Shown piece by piece: positions 1 through 16,307 of a DNA stretch of 64,000 nt (positions are counted from its first letter, which is position 1; each line of letters opens with the position of its first letter). Under the pieces are notes generated by a model. That model had not been told where the DNA came from. It saw nothing but the letters and a program-made list of their open reading frames with translations, and made no database searches. The stretch covers positions 62,001-126,000 of the forward strand of contig JAHBMJ010000885.1 of the NCBI GenBank assembly GCA_018398765.1. The letters are read 5' to 3'. This stretch comes from Chromera velia. Lineage: Eukaryota > Sar > Chromeraceae. Made by a program: the position numbers and the translations under genes.

Positions 1-587
1 TACGTTGATGTGTAGCAGCCAGCTGGTGTAGACGTACCGCATCTTTTCTCAAGACAAAGTAAGAGGGTCCAAAGTTTTTTGTCTTTGTCTGTGGTACGGT
101 GTTTTCTTTCTGCTCCTCTTAAAGTTTCCTCTTTTGCATTGGGCGAAACTCTCCTTCATTTGTGTTGTAGTTTCTGTCTGTCTCGATCATTCCCTCCATC
201 TCTCTCATACCGTCGACGATCACTCCCTCCCTTAATTCTTCCTTCCCTCCCTGCCTTCCTCCCTCCCTTCCTCCCTCTGTGTGTGTATGCGGTTGGGATT
301 GAGAAAGGCTCTGCGGCTTCTTTAAAATTCTCGTATGACTACACAGTGATCGACAGTCTCTGGGTTGCTTTGATCAAATTCATCTTGCAAATTAATCATT
401 GACGACACATCCGCAAATCTTCAAGCATAATTTTTTTTGTGTTATTGATCTGTTTCTTTGTTCCGTTTCGTTTCTGCAGCTGTTTCGCTCTGTGGCGCGG
501 TGACCATACTACCAGGACTCCACCCGATGGAATGACATCGAATTGATGGCACTCATTTGAGATCCGTTCCTAGCACGTCCGCCTCAC
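1..587. other. Spacer with no gene seen
   Basis: No convincing coding region. The stretch around 150-290 is a pyrimidine-rich tract made of CCCTCCTTC-like runs. Short open frames here have no recognisable motif. Confidence 0.5.
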
Positions 588-821
588 GACCTCCCTGAAC
601 CTAACTACCACTTGAAAGTTCAAGCCGCATTTTTGGATAAGCTTGAAAGTCCGCGCCGCAGGCGCAGATCATTTACCGTGTTTTGAAAGCCAAAGCCGCA
701 TACCTGGACGGTGTCTTGACCATCTACGCCGCAAGCGTGGACGGTTTCTTGAAAAACGATGCCGCAGATAGAGATCATCTTGATTATATTTCTTCAAGTG
801 GCACTTAGGTTCAGGGAGGTT
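588..821 (+). mobile_element. MITE family A, copy 1 (hAT-like, 234 bp)
   Basis: The element is bounded by inverted repeats of about 29 bp; each end reads ACCTCCCTGAACCTAA inward with few mismatches. It is flanked by a perfect 8 bp target duplication CGCCTCAC (580-587 and 822-829). The interior is built from five imperfect units of about 33-39 bp, each with a TTGA(A/C) start and a GCCGCA core. There is no transposase. An 8 bp duplication is typical of hAT transposons, so this is read as a non-autonomous hAT derivative. A second copy of exactly the same length, in the opposite orientation, lies at 35818-36051. Confidence 0.8.
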
Positions 822-1125
822 CGCCTCACTCTTGACCTTCCATCTGTCTACGCTACAGTGCAACACTCTAAGTTCTATTCGATCGATCAGTCTTTTATGG
901 TTCAGTCGTCCATGAGGATGAGTGCACTGCTGAATCCGCCCATCTCTCCTCCTTCGCCTGAATGACATCGAATTCAAACTTTTTTGCCTGAATCTGTATG
1001 ATTAAGATTCCGTAAAGAAAGCTTTCGATACAAAAGAAATACGTACGTTTCAAATTAGTTTCTAGATTGGTTTCAATTCTAATTTCAATTAGATTTAATT
1101 TTAAAGAAAATAATTTAAGATATTT
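822..1125. other. AT-rich spacer
   Basis: Becomes strongly AT-rich after about 970. No gene or repeat boundary is recognised between the two flanking elements. Confidence 0.5.
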
Positions 1126-1133
1126 GGATTATA

Positions 1134-2929
1134 CCTAGGGGTGGTTTTTAGATAGATTTTTTTTAGTTTAGATTTTTTACCCCCCAGTTCCAAACTGATA
1201 TATTGATCTACCTAAAAAATCTAAAACAAAACATGCTGGAAAACATGTAAAAAATCTAGTAAAAAATATAATCAAGGACTTAAAGTGCAGACTTTACTAG
1301 AGAGTTCATTCCAAATGATCAGAGAAACTCCAAATCACGGCTACGTAGACCCTGTTATGTATAAGTGTGTACAAGCATGGCGCAGCTATATGGTGGCTAG
1401 CATGATGGATGGCATAAAGAAGCATATAGGCTTTACGCGCGGAGTCCAAGGACTGTCAGATCTAGAGGCAAGCACAAAGACAGACAGAAGAACATGTAGA
1501 TACTCTGATTCACTAGATGAGATTGATAGATTGGATTGCATGCGATGAAGCTGATTGATGCTTTGCACGGCTCCAGAAAGCTATAGGACCCCCTGGTCTG
1601 ACAAAGCAGTCTTGCTATCTGCGTGCAGGCCAGCCTAGGGGCCAGCTGTTGGTGGGACGCCGGACGGCGGCACACAACACAAATACCTTTTCTCTTCTCT
1701 TCTTTTTCCTTGAGTGACTTGCATTTGATTAAATTTTGCATGGAAGTAAGAGGGGCAACGCATGCAATGATATGCGATGGCGGTGAATGTGAAAAAGCAG
1801 AAGAACACTCACTGACAGAGTGCTTAAAAGAGAAAAGCTTAGTCAAAGAATAAGATGAATATCATTGAATAATTAAATGAGAAGCAGAAAAGGAGGGTCT
1901 GAAATTCAGTTTCTCGTTGGTCAGTGAGAGGAGGAAGACAGCTACGCAGGATGTACCCCATCCTAAATTCAAAGCCTCAAAGACAGGGAAAAGCAAAGAA
2001 AGGGGGTCGATCTGAAATTTTGGTTCTCATGAAGTAGTGAGAGGGGGAAGACAACCACACAGGATGTACCCCATCCAAAATTCAAAGCCTCAAAAACATG
2101 GGGAGAAAGAGAGAAGTGAAGAAGAAGAAAAGAGTGTCACTGACTCATTAACAGCCATGCAGTTTAAGACTTTCTCCTGTTTCTCTTACTTCACTGCCGC
2201 TAACAGTCTCAAAGTATAAGATAGCTACATCAGTGGCTGCAATTTATTAATGCAAACTGAATTAGAGAACTTGGTATACTGGATCTCGAAGTATGCCTCT
2301 GAACAGATGGACGGCGGGTAGAAGCCAACGCATTAATACAATCAAAACCTTCTCCTACGTCGTGAAGATTGGAGATCCATTGAGATCCGAACCTCCAAGA
2401 AAAAACTGCGAGCCGTCTCTGAGTCGTCGGCCTCGCTGGCAATGTCCACTGTAACAAAAAAATGTAAAAGTCTACAACAAGTCCACTTGGTAGTACAAAG
2501 GGGGGGGAGAGCTATCAAAGAGGCGAGGTAGGCAAAGCAAGACCAGTGCACTGGGCGGAAGCGGCAGACTTGATGAAGAATAAGCAAAAAGTGGAGGTCG
2601 ACTGTATCGACCTAACAAAATTAGGCAAGAACTTTTCGTTTTTGAGTGGAACGGAGTGGAGCCCTCAGCAGGAACCTAGCTAGGAACCTAGGCAGAAATG
2701 AAGATTCCTTTGGATTCTATTTGAATTTAGATAAAAGATTCTGAATTGCTACGTGTGGATGCTTACTCGTCTTTGTCAGACTAGTTGGTCAGACTAGTTT
2801 GTCAAACTCGTCAAGTATTTAGATTTTTTTCTAAGCGTTTTTTAATATGTTTTGTTTAGATTAGTTAGATAGATTTTTTTTTTGTGAAGATCTAATATAA
2901 ATAATCTATCGATCTAGTGACCACTCCTA
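1134..2929. mobile_element. Non-autonomous hAT-like element (~1.8 kb)
   Basis: The left end reads TAGGGGTGGTTTTTAGATAG and the right end, inverted, reads TAGGAGTGGTCACTAGATCG, giving an imperfect terminal inverted repeat. The 8 bp GGATTATA occurs on both sides (1126-1133 and 2930-2937) as a target duplication; because CCTAGG is palindromic, the exact border could shift by 2 bp. TAGRGGTGG ends and 8 bp duplications fit the hAT superfamily. The interior has short open frames with no transposase motif and a two-copy tandem duplication of 112 bp, so it appears non-autonomous. Confidence 0.65.
1899..2105. repeat. Two-copy tandem repeat, 112 bp period
   Basis: Two similar copies start near 1901 and 2013. 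They share GATGTACCCCATCC and AAATTCAAAGCCTCAAA blocks. It lies inside the hAT-like element. Confidence 0.75.
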
Positions 2930-3153
2930 GGATTATACAAAGTAAGTCAGTACTACTAAGTCTATTTAAGATCGGGTCCATCTATATATTGATTGATTAA
3001 TAAAAAAAATATAGGCTAAACATTTATATTCAAAGCTACAATCTTGTCACACTTTCTATAAAAAAACTCTTTTTTAGTGAATTTATTATATTTAAAAATC
3101 TATTTAATGTAAGAAAGAAGAGACAATCTTACAGAGATAATCAAAGTTACTTC

Positions 3154-3476
3154 TAGGAGGCTAGAGTTTCTGTTTTCACGTTGCTGATAGAAGTTTTGAA
3201 TTAGTAGAACACAGTTGTTTATGAAGCAGCTTACAAGCCTAGAAGCTCATCAAGGGCTCACGCCACAAACTGCAACTCGAGCTTGAGTAATACACTCGCA
3301 AAGCAAACATGCCCCTCAAGCATCGCGGCTCAAATTTAAAAGCATGCGCATGCGAGCATTGCATGCTGCCTGTAATACTACACATCGCAACACTTTGCAA
3401 CGATTAATTTCACATCGAGCCATAACTCACTTAAGCCATTAATTACCGAGACTAAACCGTGAACCATTACCTGAGC
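3154..3476. repeat. Direct repeat B, left copy (323 bp)
   Basis: Starts TAGGAGGCTAGAGTTTCTG and ends ACCATTACCTGAGC. It matches 6956-7273 in the same orientation over its whole length with scattered substitutions. The two copies bracket the reverse-transcriptase remnant. Confidence 0.85.
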
Positions 3477-6400
3477 CAAATTAACTAAATCGATGCTTGA
3501 AGAACTTAAATACCGAGAACAATCATGCAGCAGCGCAAACAAAATAAAACAAAACACAAGTGGATCTGATATTCAATTGTGTACAATGCAGGCCCAAGGT
3601 CGATCATACCAAGTGAAATAGATCGCAAGATGATTCTCCCACTGAATAAAACAGGCTGTCTGTGACTTTCTGAATCTCCTCTTTGCTGAATCCGAATTGT
3701 AAAAGCTCCCATCCCAGTACCCTGAGTACTTCTTTGAACTTGCTATCAGGGTATAAAGAAAAAAGGAAAGCGCGCTGCAGGTGGCTTCTAAGAATGGTCT
3801 TTCTCTGCTTTCGGGGTACCGCTGACTGCGCATGTGCAAAGCGAGGAAAGACGAGAGGGACAGAAATGTTCTCGTCTGTTCCTACCTTTTTTGTATAGCT
3901 ATTCATGTCCTTCGGATGCAAAAAGAGACGCAAGCAGCACTGGCATGGATGAAGATCAAACTAAAAAAAACTGCTTCCTTTCTGCCTCTCCAACACACAC
4001 TCCACCGCATAAAAATCCGGAAGCGACCAACTACTGATCACATGATCCCAACACTGATCGAAAAGCAATCGAGATACTATGATCCCGGACCGGTCGTCCA
4101 TCCATCTGCACATCAAACGGGACGGCAGAATCTTTCCTTTTACTTCTCTTCCTCAGAGTCTGCCATACGGCAGAAGTTATATCACCCCCCAAGCCTGTAA
4201 CCACTCTCATTGGCAAGACCTGGCGACAAAGGCGATCCTTGTGCCAGTCCTTCCTTCTGTTGAACAACCCTGGTACCCACCCGCATAAGACACGTTGAGA
4301 AATCCAGTCGAATCAGGTTAGTCAGTTTATCAAACGAAAAGACAGTAGCGTTTTGATATCTGCCATATGTGCAGAGAAATGCTTTCCTCTTCCTGTGCAC
4401 ATTTGGTGTCCAACGTCTCTCCTCCCTACCCAGCCTGTATGAAATGAATGTCTTCTCTCCCCCTCTGCCAGGTAGAGCAATGTACATATACCTCTCTCTC
4501 TCTTTCAACTCTTCCAATAGTCTTCTCAGCTGGTGCAGTACAATCACCCTTGGTATGGACGGAAAGAAGCTCTTGATGTCATCGACCGTAACCGCTATAG
4601 AGCACATCGATACCTAGCTCTTGTTTCACTCTGTACGTTACGTTGCTGAGCTGTGTGCACTCTACCCTTAAAGACCTATCGTTCATCTTTGCAACCGCCT
4701 CAATGAATGGAAAGGGAGAGAACAGCGTTCTATGAGGCCTCATGGCTGCAATCAGACCGTTGAGCATCCTACACCCCATGATCCTAAATACCCTCTTCCA
4801 TACATGCTGTGCATAAGAGACCAGCGGTCTCCACTTGAGCAGTGTAAGCAAAGCTGGGTACTCCTCCTGAAAAGTCTTCCACTTTAGCTAGACAATGCCG
4901 AACCCAAACCTATGCTTCTTCCCCTCCCCTGGAGAAACCTTTCCCGCAACACTTCCCAAGAAGTCCGGATAAGAGCAATCAATCAGTCTCTCCGTGAGGT
5001 CTCTCACCTGCCCCTCACTCAACATCTCGTAATCAAGTGAACTGACAAAGAACTTCTTTACCCCTTCCCTAAATACCCGAGGACAGACAAAGAAAATGTC
5101 CCCAATACTTCGATCTACTTACCCCATTACCAGATTCCGTTTAAAGTCCTCGCATATATCCTTCCCTGGCAGAAACACCCCTGCCCCTTCCTACAAAAAA
5201 GCAAAGTCTCGAAATGCTTCCCTCAGTTCTCTTATGACAGCTGCTCTCCTTCCCTCCACTCCTCCCATTTCTCTAATTCCCTTCATTCTCTTGTGCCTAT
5301 TCACAACTCGCTCCACTACCCTACTCACCCTCCCTACTATATACTGTGTGGACTGGCAGAAGCGCGAATGCGCACTCCAATTACTCGGTGTCCCTACCAT
5401 TCTTTGCACTCCTTCCACCCGCGACCAGATATCAACCACATGACCCTCTACTGTCCTGAACCTATACATCTCTGCAAGACTTCTGCAGTCACAAAACAAG
5501 TTTTCAAAAGTACATACCCTCTCATCCTTAGCCCACTTCTTCACGTTTGAAAGAAACTTCACCAAAATTTAATTTGGTGGAGTTTCTGGCCTGAGACGAA
5601 ATCTATATGAATCCTTAAACCTTTCCCGAAGTACTTTCCTAATTGCTGTCCTCACTGGCTGAAAGGCTTACATTGGAATCTTTAGATCACTGTCCATCCC
5701 TTTACTTCACACAAACGGCGAATGTTCAATTAAAAAACCTGTCGGAAGAAAAAGTCAGAGACAGTATGAAGAAATCTCTTCATCAAAATTTTTGCGTCTG
5801 TCTCACTATGAGGAGATTGATCTGAGGCTCCTCAGCTGCGATGCTAGTCTTAGTTTCTAAGCTAAAAATACGTAGTGACATATGTGAAAGAAGTTCCTGC
5901 CCAGTCCTGTTCCTGTCCTGAATTCCATCAAGAGTAATACTGGTCTCATACCTCTGTTCCTTCTCCCTTCCTTACCTCCTTCTCTTTTCCCTTTTATATT
6001 CAGTGATGGATCCAGCCTGTTGATCAGATGCAGTTCTACAGCAAACAAGAATTGCTTTCCCCCTCTCTATCCCCCCTCACTTACTCAACACAGAGGCAAA
6101 AAAATGAATTCAGAAATTGCATTTCCTTTCATTGCTTTGTACAACGGTATTGCTGCCTGTCTTCTACCTTCTGCCATTCTTTTTATACCCCCCCTGGCTG
6201 TAGATATATGCCCTTCCTAATGGCATCTTGCATAGGAAGTCTAACTCGTGGCTCCTAAGTACTTTCCCCTCCTAAAGATAAATCATGTTCTCATCTGCTG
6301 AGAGGAGACCTGCTTCGGTCCTTTCTCCAAACTGTTACACCTGCATGCAGAACCTTTTCACATCGTATGCCCTTTTGCTGTCATCCGTCTTCATCTACAC

Positions 6401-6955
6401 CCAAGTCAAGTGGGCAAACAGAGACTCGGCCAATGCCCTAATTTTTTTTCCTACCGCTCTGTTGTCCATACGTCGCCTCTATGTCCCCCCTTCCTTCACG
6501 CTCTTTCTTTTGACGAAGATACGCCGATCTGTGCCTGCCTGAAATGCATCCTCAATCCCCACTTGAAGATCACAATCACATTTTCTCCCTTCCTCTCCGC
6601 ACTTAGTGCACTGTAGATGGAGACTACCGTCCTGAAATCTGTAGGGAAAAGCTTGGACTGTAGCAATCCCTACCATATACTTCGAGAGGGCTGCCCTCTA
6701 GACTCTCATTCTGTGCCCGGCATCTTCTAGCGCTTTCTTTTTCAGCAGTACGAGCAGTTCCTTGATCGATTCCTCATCGGCATCGAACTAGAGAACTTCC
6801 CGTCTCCTCTGTTCCTCTCCCATACTGTATCCATCCTTTGACGATCTCGTCCAGATTCGATCAGTCCACTTTCAAGTACACACAATCTCCACTTAATCTC
6901 CTTTTTAGTAGCAACCTATGTCTAGTCCTCAGACGCGGGGCCGCAGTAAAACCTG

Positions 6956-7273
6956 TAGGAGGCTAGAGTTTCTGTCTTCACGTTGCCGACAGAAGTTTTG
7001 AGTTGGTAGAACACAGTTGTCCGTGAAGCAGCTTACAAGCCTAGAAGCTTATCAAGGGCTCACGCCATAAACTGCAACTTGAGCTTGAGCAATACGCTCG
7101 TAAAGCAAATGTCCCCCTCAAGCATCGCGGCTCAAAAAGCATGCGTGTGCGAGCATTGCATGCTGCCTGCAACACTGCATATCACAACACTTTGCAACGA
7201 TTAATTTCACATCAAGCCATAACTCACTTAAGCCGTTAATTACCGAGACCAAACCATGAACCATTACCTGAGC
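6956..7273. repeat. Direct repeat B, right copy (318 bp)
   Basis: Same unit as 3154-3476, slightly shorter. No obvious target duplication joins the outer edges of the two copies. They may therefore be terminal repeats of one old element or two independent insertions of a short family. Confidence 0.85.
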
Positions 7274-7411
7274 ACATCATATCCTACGGACTTCTGCAAA
7301 ATGTTCATGAACCAGACCAAATTTTTTATAACCGTAACTACAACAATGTCGGGTCTTAGATTTTATTAAAACTCGTATTTAAATTTAAAATTTAAAAAAT
7401 AATTTTTCAAC

Positions 7412-7632
7412 TAGGCTTTTCATGCACATGTAAAAAAAAAAAATAATTGAATTTAATTTTTAATTTTTTTTTTTTTTTTTTGTAAATAACACTTATGCAT
7501 TGTGCAACACCCATGCAACACCCCAAACAATAATTGTTCAGGCCGGTGTTGTTCTAGAAAATCAAAAACAAAAAAAACTAATTATGTTTTTAGCTCAACT
7601 TTTTTTTTTTCTTTTGATATGGGGAGCCTAGC
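7412..7632 (-). mobile_element. MITE family C, copy 1 (221 bp)
   Basis: Ends read TAGGCTTTTC on the left and, inverted, CTAGGCTCCCC on the right. The flanks TTTTCAAC and TTTTCAAA match at 7 of 8 bases. The interior has A and T homopolymers around a GC-richer core containing two GCAACAC motifs. The core resembles, in the opposite orientation, that of the element at 59513-59742, so the two are placed in one family. Confidence 0.6.
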
Positions 7633-7685
7633 TTTTCAAAGAAGTGTTTTTTTTTTAAACTATTCTTTTTAATTTATCATCTAAA

Positions 7686-8600
7686 TAAGGATGAGAAAAG
7701 GTGTATAGGTGCAAGGTGCAAGGTGCTTTGGACGAATACACCTGAATTCAGGTGCATTTCAGGTACATTCATCAGGTGTATCGTTTCTGCTATAAAAACA
7801 TAAATTAAAGAGCCGTCTCCTAGGGCTTCTAACCATTAAAAGGCGCCTATAATTCAATGTTTAAACACACTTTCTTATATAGCATAGCTGCCTAATCTTT
7901 TACTATAAGAATTTGATTGAAAAACACATAAAAAGTTGATAAAAACCGATAGCAAGTCTCGTTTTTGAATTTTGAAAACGATCTTTTGAGCTGGATTCAA
8001 CTACACTGCAGCATTTCACTTCTTATAAATGCATTCTCATGTTATTCATCAACAAATTGAAAAACAGCAAAAGCATTTCAGTCATGCTGCTACCTCGGCA
8101 GAGAGTGAAAGAAAAGTAGAGATGCCGCTCCTGGGTAGAGAGTGAGACATGCAGAGAGAGAGGGACTGTGTCACGCAGTTACGCTGCTCATGAGCAGAGA
8201 ATAAAAGAGATGCTAGAAGAGATGAGGTCATGCTGCTGTCTGAGCAGAGAATAAAAGAGGTGTAGTCATGTTGTCGACTCAGCAGAGAAAGAAAGAGGAA
8301 CAGTCATGTTACTGGTCGACTGCAATTTAGAGCTGCATATATGGTTTTTGTCAGATGATATGGATCTGCTTGCATGCATGTGCATGCATCTTTGCAGTCT
8401 GACAGCGAGACTGGAAGACCCAGCGCTATAGAGGCACCGCACGGGCGCATCTTCACCTAGACATTCGACTCTTAAAACAATCTCTTTGCTCCACACAATG
8501 CACCTATCAGGTGCATCCAGGTGCATAAGTGCAAATCAGGTGCATCAGGTACATTTTTTGAGAATGCACCTTTTCAGGAATGCACCTTTTCCCGTCCTTA
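7686..8600. mobile_element. Non-autonomous hAT-like element with sub-terminal repeats (915 bp)
   Basis: The terminal inverted repeat is TAAGGAYGRGAAAAGGTGYAT. A perfect 8 bp target duplication CATCTAAA flanks it (7678-7685 and 8601-8608). Both ends carry many copies of AGGTGCA or its complement, inward-facing in each terminal ~100 bp; such sub-terminal repeats are transposase-binding sites in known hAT elements. The centre (about 8090-8310) has degenerate repeats around GAGCAGAGAATAAAAGAG. No coding capacity is seen. Confidence 0.8.
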
Positions 8601-8608
8601 CATCTAAA

Positions 8609-10502
8609 GATCGAGTTAAACAAGAAAAAAAGAAAAAAATACTTATAGTTATAAATGAAACACCAGTAATGATTAGTATAGTCATAACCTAAGTTACCTA
8701 ATGTAATGGATCACACTAGGGACTAGACGAGGGATCACAACTAGGGTCATAATGTTTTCAAATGCAGGGCGGGCGATGTTTCTACAACGGTCATGGAGAA
8801 ACTCTGTGGGAAACTCAAAATTCGGTCTTTCATTATCGGTTGATTGTGCACTAGCACCCAGCAGTGCGTGTGCGAACACTTAAGTAAACAAAGGTTTGCG
8901 TGTGAACGCACACAAGCACATGCACTTGCTAGCACACTTGCACGGTATTGCACCATCAAAGCCCTTAGCTGGGCTAGTAGCTGGGCCCACACAAGCGGTT
9001 TGGTGTCGTGCAAGACTTGAACAACTGTCGCGGTATCACGTTCGCCCCCCTGAGACGCTTCTTCGGTAGAACTGACGGTGTGTGCATGAAGGAACATTTG
9101 GTGTCTAGCTGGCGTGGCGAGAATTTCAACTGTACGCATGAAAGGAGGAAGGATGGGTGGGTTGCTCGGGCAAGAAGACAGGCAGTCAGCAATCGATCTT
9201 CTTTCTTCACGGTCTCACGAAGAAGAACGAAGAAGGCACGAATACAGAGAGATTTATGAAGCGGAGAATGCCTACCGACGAAGTAGAGTCATGCTCACTC
9301 ATGTATTTCCCCCCCCGCCCATCCCAGCACCCCTCACAGAGAGGAGACATGCAGAGCACAAAAGGATGAACAAAATTGAACTTGCAGAGGAAGCCGTGCT
9401 GCAAAGAAAGAAAGAAACAGCAACAGCCGAAAGGTTTTGGCATGCAAGCGTGTACTGTGCCTTCATCTGATCGACGAACGCGCGCGCATCTGCACTTTGA
9501 CGCACGCATCGGGGCTTCGGTGTCTGTGCGAGGGTCTCGCTGACTACTGCGCGCTTTTCCGGCCCAATAGACGGAGCTTTCCGGGGCCTCTTATTTCTGC
9601 GAAAGCTGCATGCATGGCCCACGGGGAAAAGGTTTGTTCAGTGCCCCCCGCCTCGCGTTCCGGGGACACTTTTCGCCGTTTCCTTTTCTGCTTGCAACCA
9701 AACTCTTCTTGATGAGTTGCTAACTCACAGTGTGCTTGTCTCTCTGCGCGACTGTCTGAGTCGGTCAGTCTGTCTATTGCCATTTGAACAAATACACAGA
9801 GCGATCCATCTCTCCTAAGGATCTCTCTCCTCACACAGGTGCGATCTGAACCTTCCATTGCAACAGTCATGAAGCGGATCAATGTAACAGAGTGGGTCAA
9901 CAAACAAACAGACAAGGCTGGCTGGCGGTAACGGTGGGGGGCGGTGAGTGAGCGTGTGTTTCGTTCTTGTGCTGTTATTTACGGATGTACTGCATGTTGA
10001 GGCGATCTATTTCGGTCTATGCAGGGATTTCGGGAAAACAGAAAGTGAGGGAATCGACAGAACCCCAACAAAAGACGCGTTTCTTCTTCAGACGATCACT
10101 GTCACGGACCAAACAAAACCCACATGCTGGGAAGGCACGAAAGTCGTTTCTCTCTCTTTTTCTCCGTCAGAGTCTCAAGACGAGACGAGAAGAAAAAACC
10201 GACAGAGACTGTCTCGAGAAATCTGGAGAGAGGAGAGGAGAGGAGAGAGGAGAGGAGAACACAAAAGTAAAGAACAGGAAAGAAACAGACAAATAAAGAG
10301 ACGAGGGCAAGGAGGAAAGGAACGAAGAGAGCGAACGACGAAGAACGCCGTGAATAAATAGGGAAACACGAGGAAGCAGGGCAGGGAGGACAGGCGGAAG
10401 GACCAAAGGAAGGGAAAACAAGAAGCATCACGCCCCCCTAGACGTTCTCCCCCCTCTCCCCACCCGCCATGGCTCCTCTCTCCTCTTCAGGAGGCAGGTC
10501 GA
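8609..10502. other. Intergenic stretch downstream of the RCC1/chromodomain gene
   Basis: No gene is recognised; open frames overlap on both strands without motifs. 10140-10400 is purine-rich on the plus strand (pyrimidine-rich in the sense of the upstream minus-strand gene) and probably includes that gene's 3' untranslated region. Confidence 0.45.
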
Positions 10503-15513
<5,011 letters not shown>

Positions 15514-16307
15514 TGCGCTTCAAGTCAATACCACTGCCTTCTCCCTTTTTAAATACGCCCTCAAAGCTAACCCTTTTCTCTCCCACTGACTCGGCAGTGG
15601 GAAAAAAAATGAAGGAAGCACGAGGAATCGCGGAGACTGGGGAGAATTAATCCGCCCCAGAAACGAGTGAAGTGAGCAAGACTTTTCTGCCAGCGAGTGT
15701 GAGGCAGAAAAACGGTTCAAAAAAAATTGCACGACAAAACTACCGAAACGATCCTTTTCCTTAGACAATTTGCGCTTCGAGAGAATGGTCAAATCAAGTC
15801 AGAAGGGTCAAAAATTCAGAAGAAGTCTGGATGATCGGAAATGATTCGGAAAGTTGAAAGATTGCATGATCAAGCCGTCTCAATTCAATGCCCCCGGAAA
15901 GCATTTCTGCAATGATGCATGCATGGCCCCGGAAAGTTGCGAAAAGCCGCGGAAAGTCTCCAAATGCGCGCGCTAGCTGATGTGCGTATGATTTTGAAGT
16001 TTGACAAACAAATCAGACATGCAGTTCAGACATGTTCAGACTGACGACATCTGTACAAATTAAAGACCCGGCCAATTCCGTGTCAGTCGCTGTTGCACAT
16101 TGTTGCACAAGAATGGAAGAGGATACCGACAGTTTCTGCACACACCGCAGTTGGGAAGCTCCGTCTCTAGAGATTCGCTACCAAGCAGTTCTGTGTCGGT
16201 TATTCTGCTTCTTTTGAAAAAAGGAGACGGAGGTTTAGGGTTTCCGCAACAATTGACACTCTACACCGCCTCCAGCCTCTCCATCTCTCGCCGTGCTTAA
16301 GAGCAGA
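15514..16307. promoter_or_regulatory. Divergent intergenic region, putative bidirectional promoter
   Basis: About 0.8 kb separates the start codons of two divergent genes. No clear TATA box is seen. Within it are GCATG-rich motifs and two GGAAAG(T/C)-type repeats around 15893-15960. Promoter function is inferred from position only. Confidence 0.4.

Larger units (their letters stand above)
3154..7273 (-). mobile_element. Decayed retroelement with reverse transcriptase (Penelope-like or other non-LTR type)
   Basis: Fossil element. Several minus-strand frames between about 5565 and 4030 carry reverse-transcriptase blocks: a KWRPLVSY-type block, a VDDIKSFFPSIP block resembling RT motif A, and a GLAQGSPLSPGLA block resembling motif B. 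The GSPLSP wording and the flanking ~320 bp direct repeats recall Penelope-like elements and their terminal repeats, but other non-LTR lineages are possible. The coding part is broken in several places and clearly inactive. Terminal repeats about 88-90% alike by eye suggest an old insertion. Confidence 0.5.
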
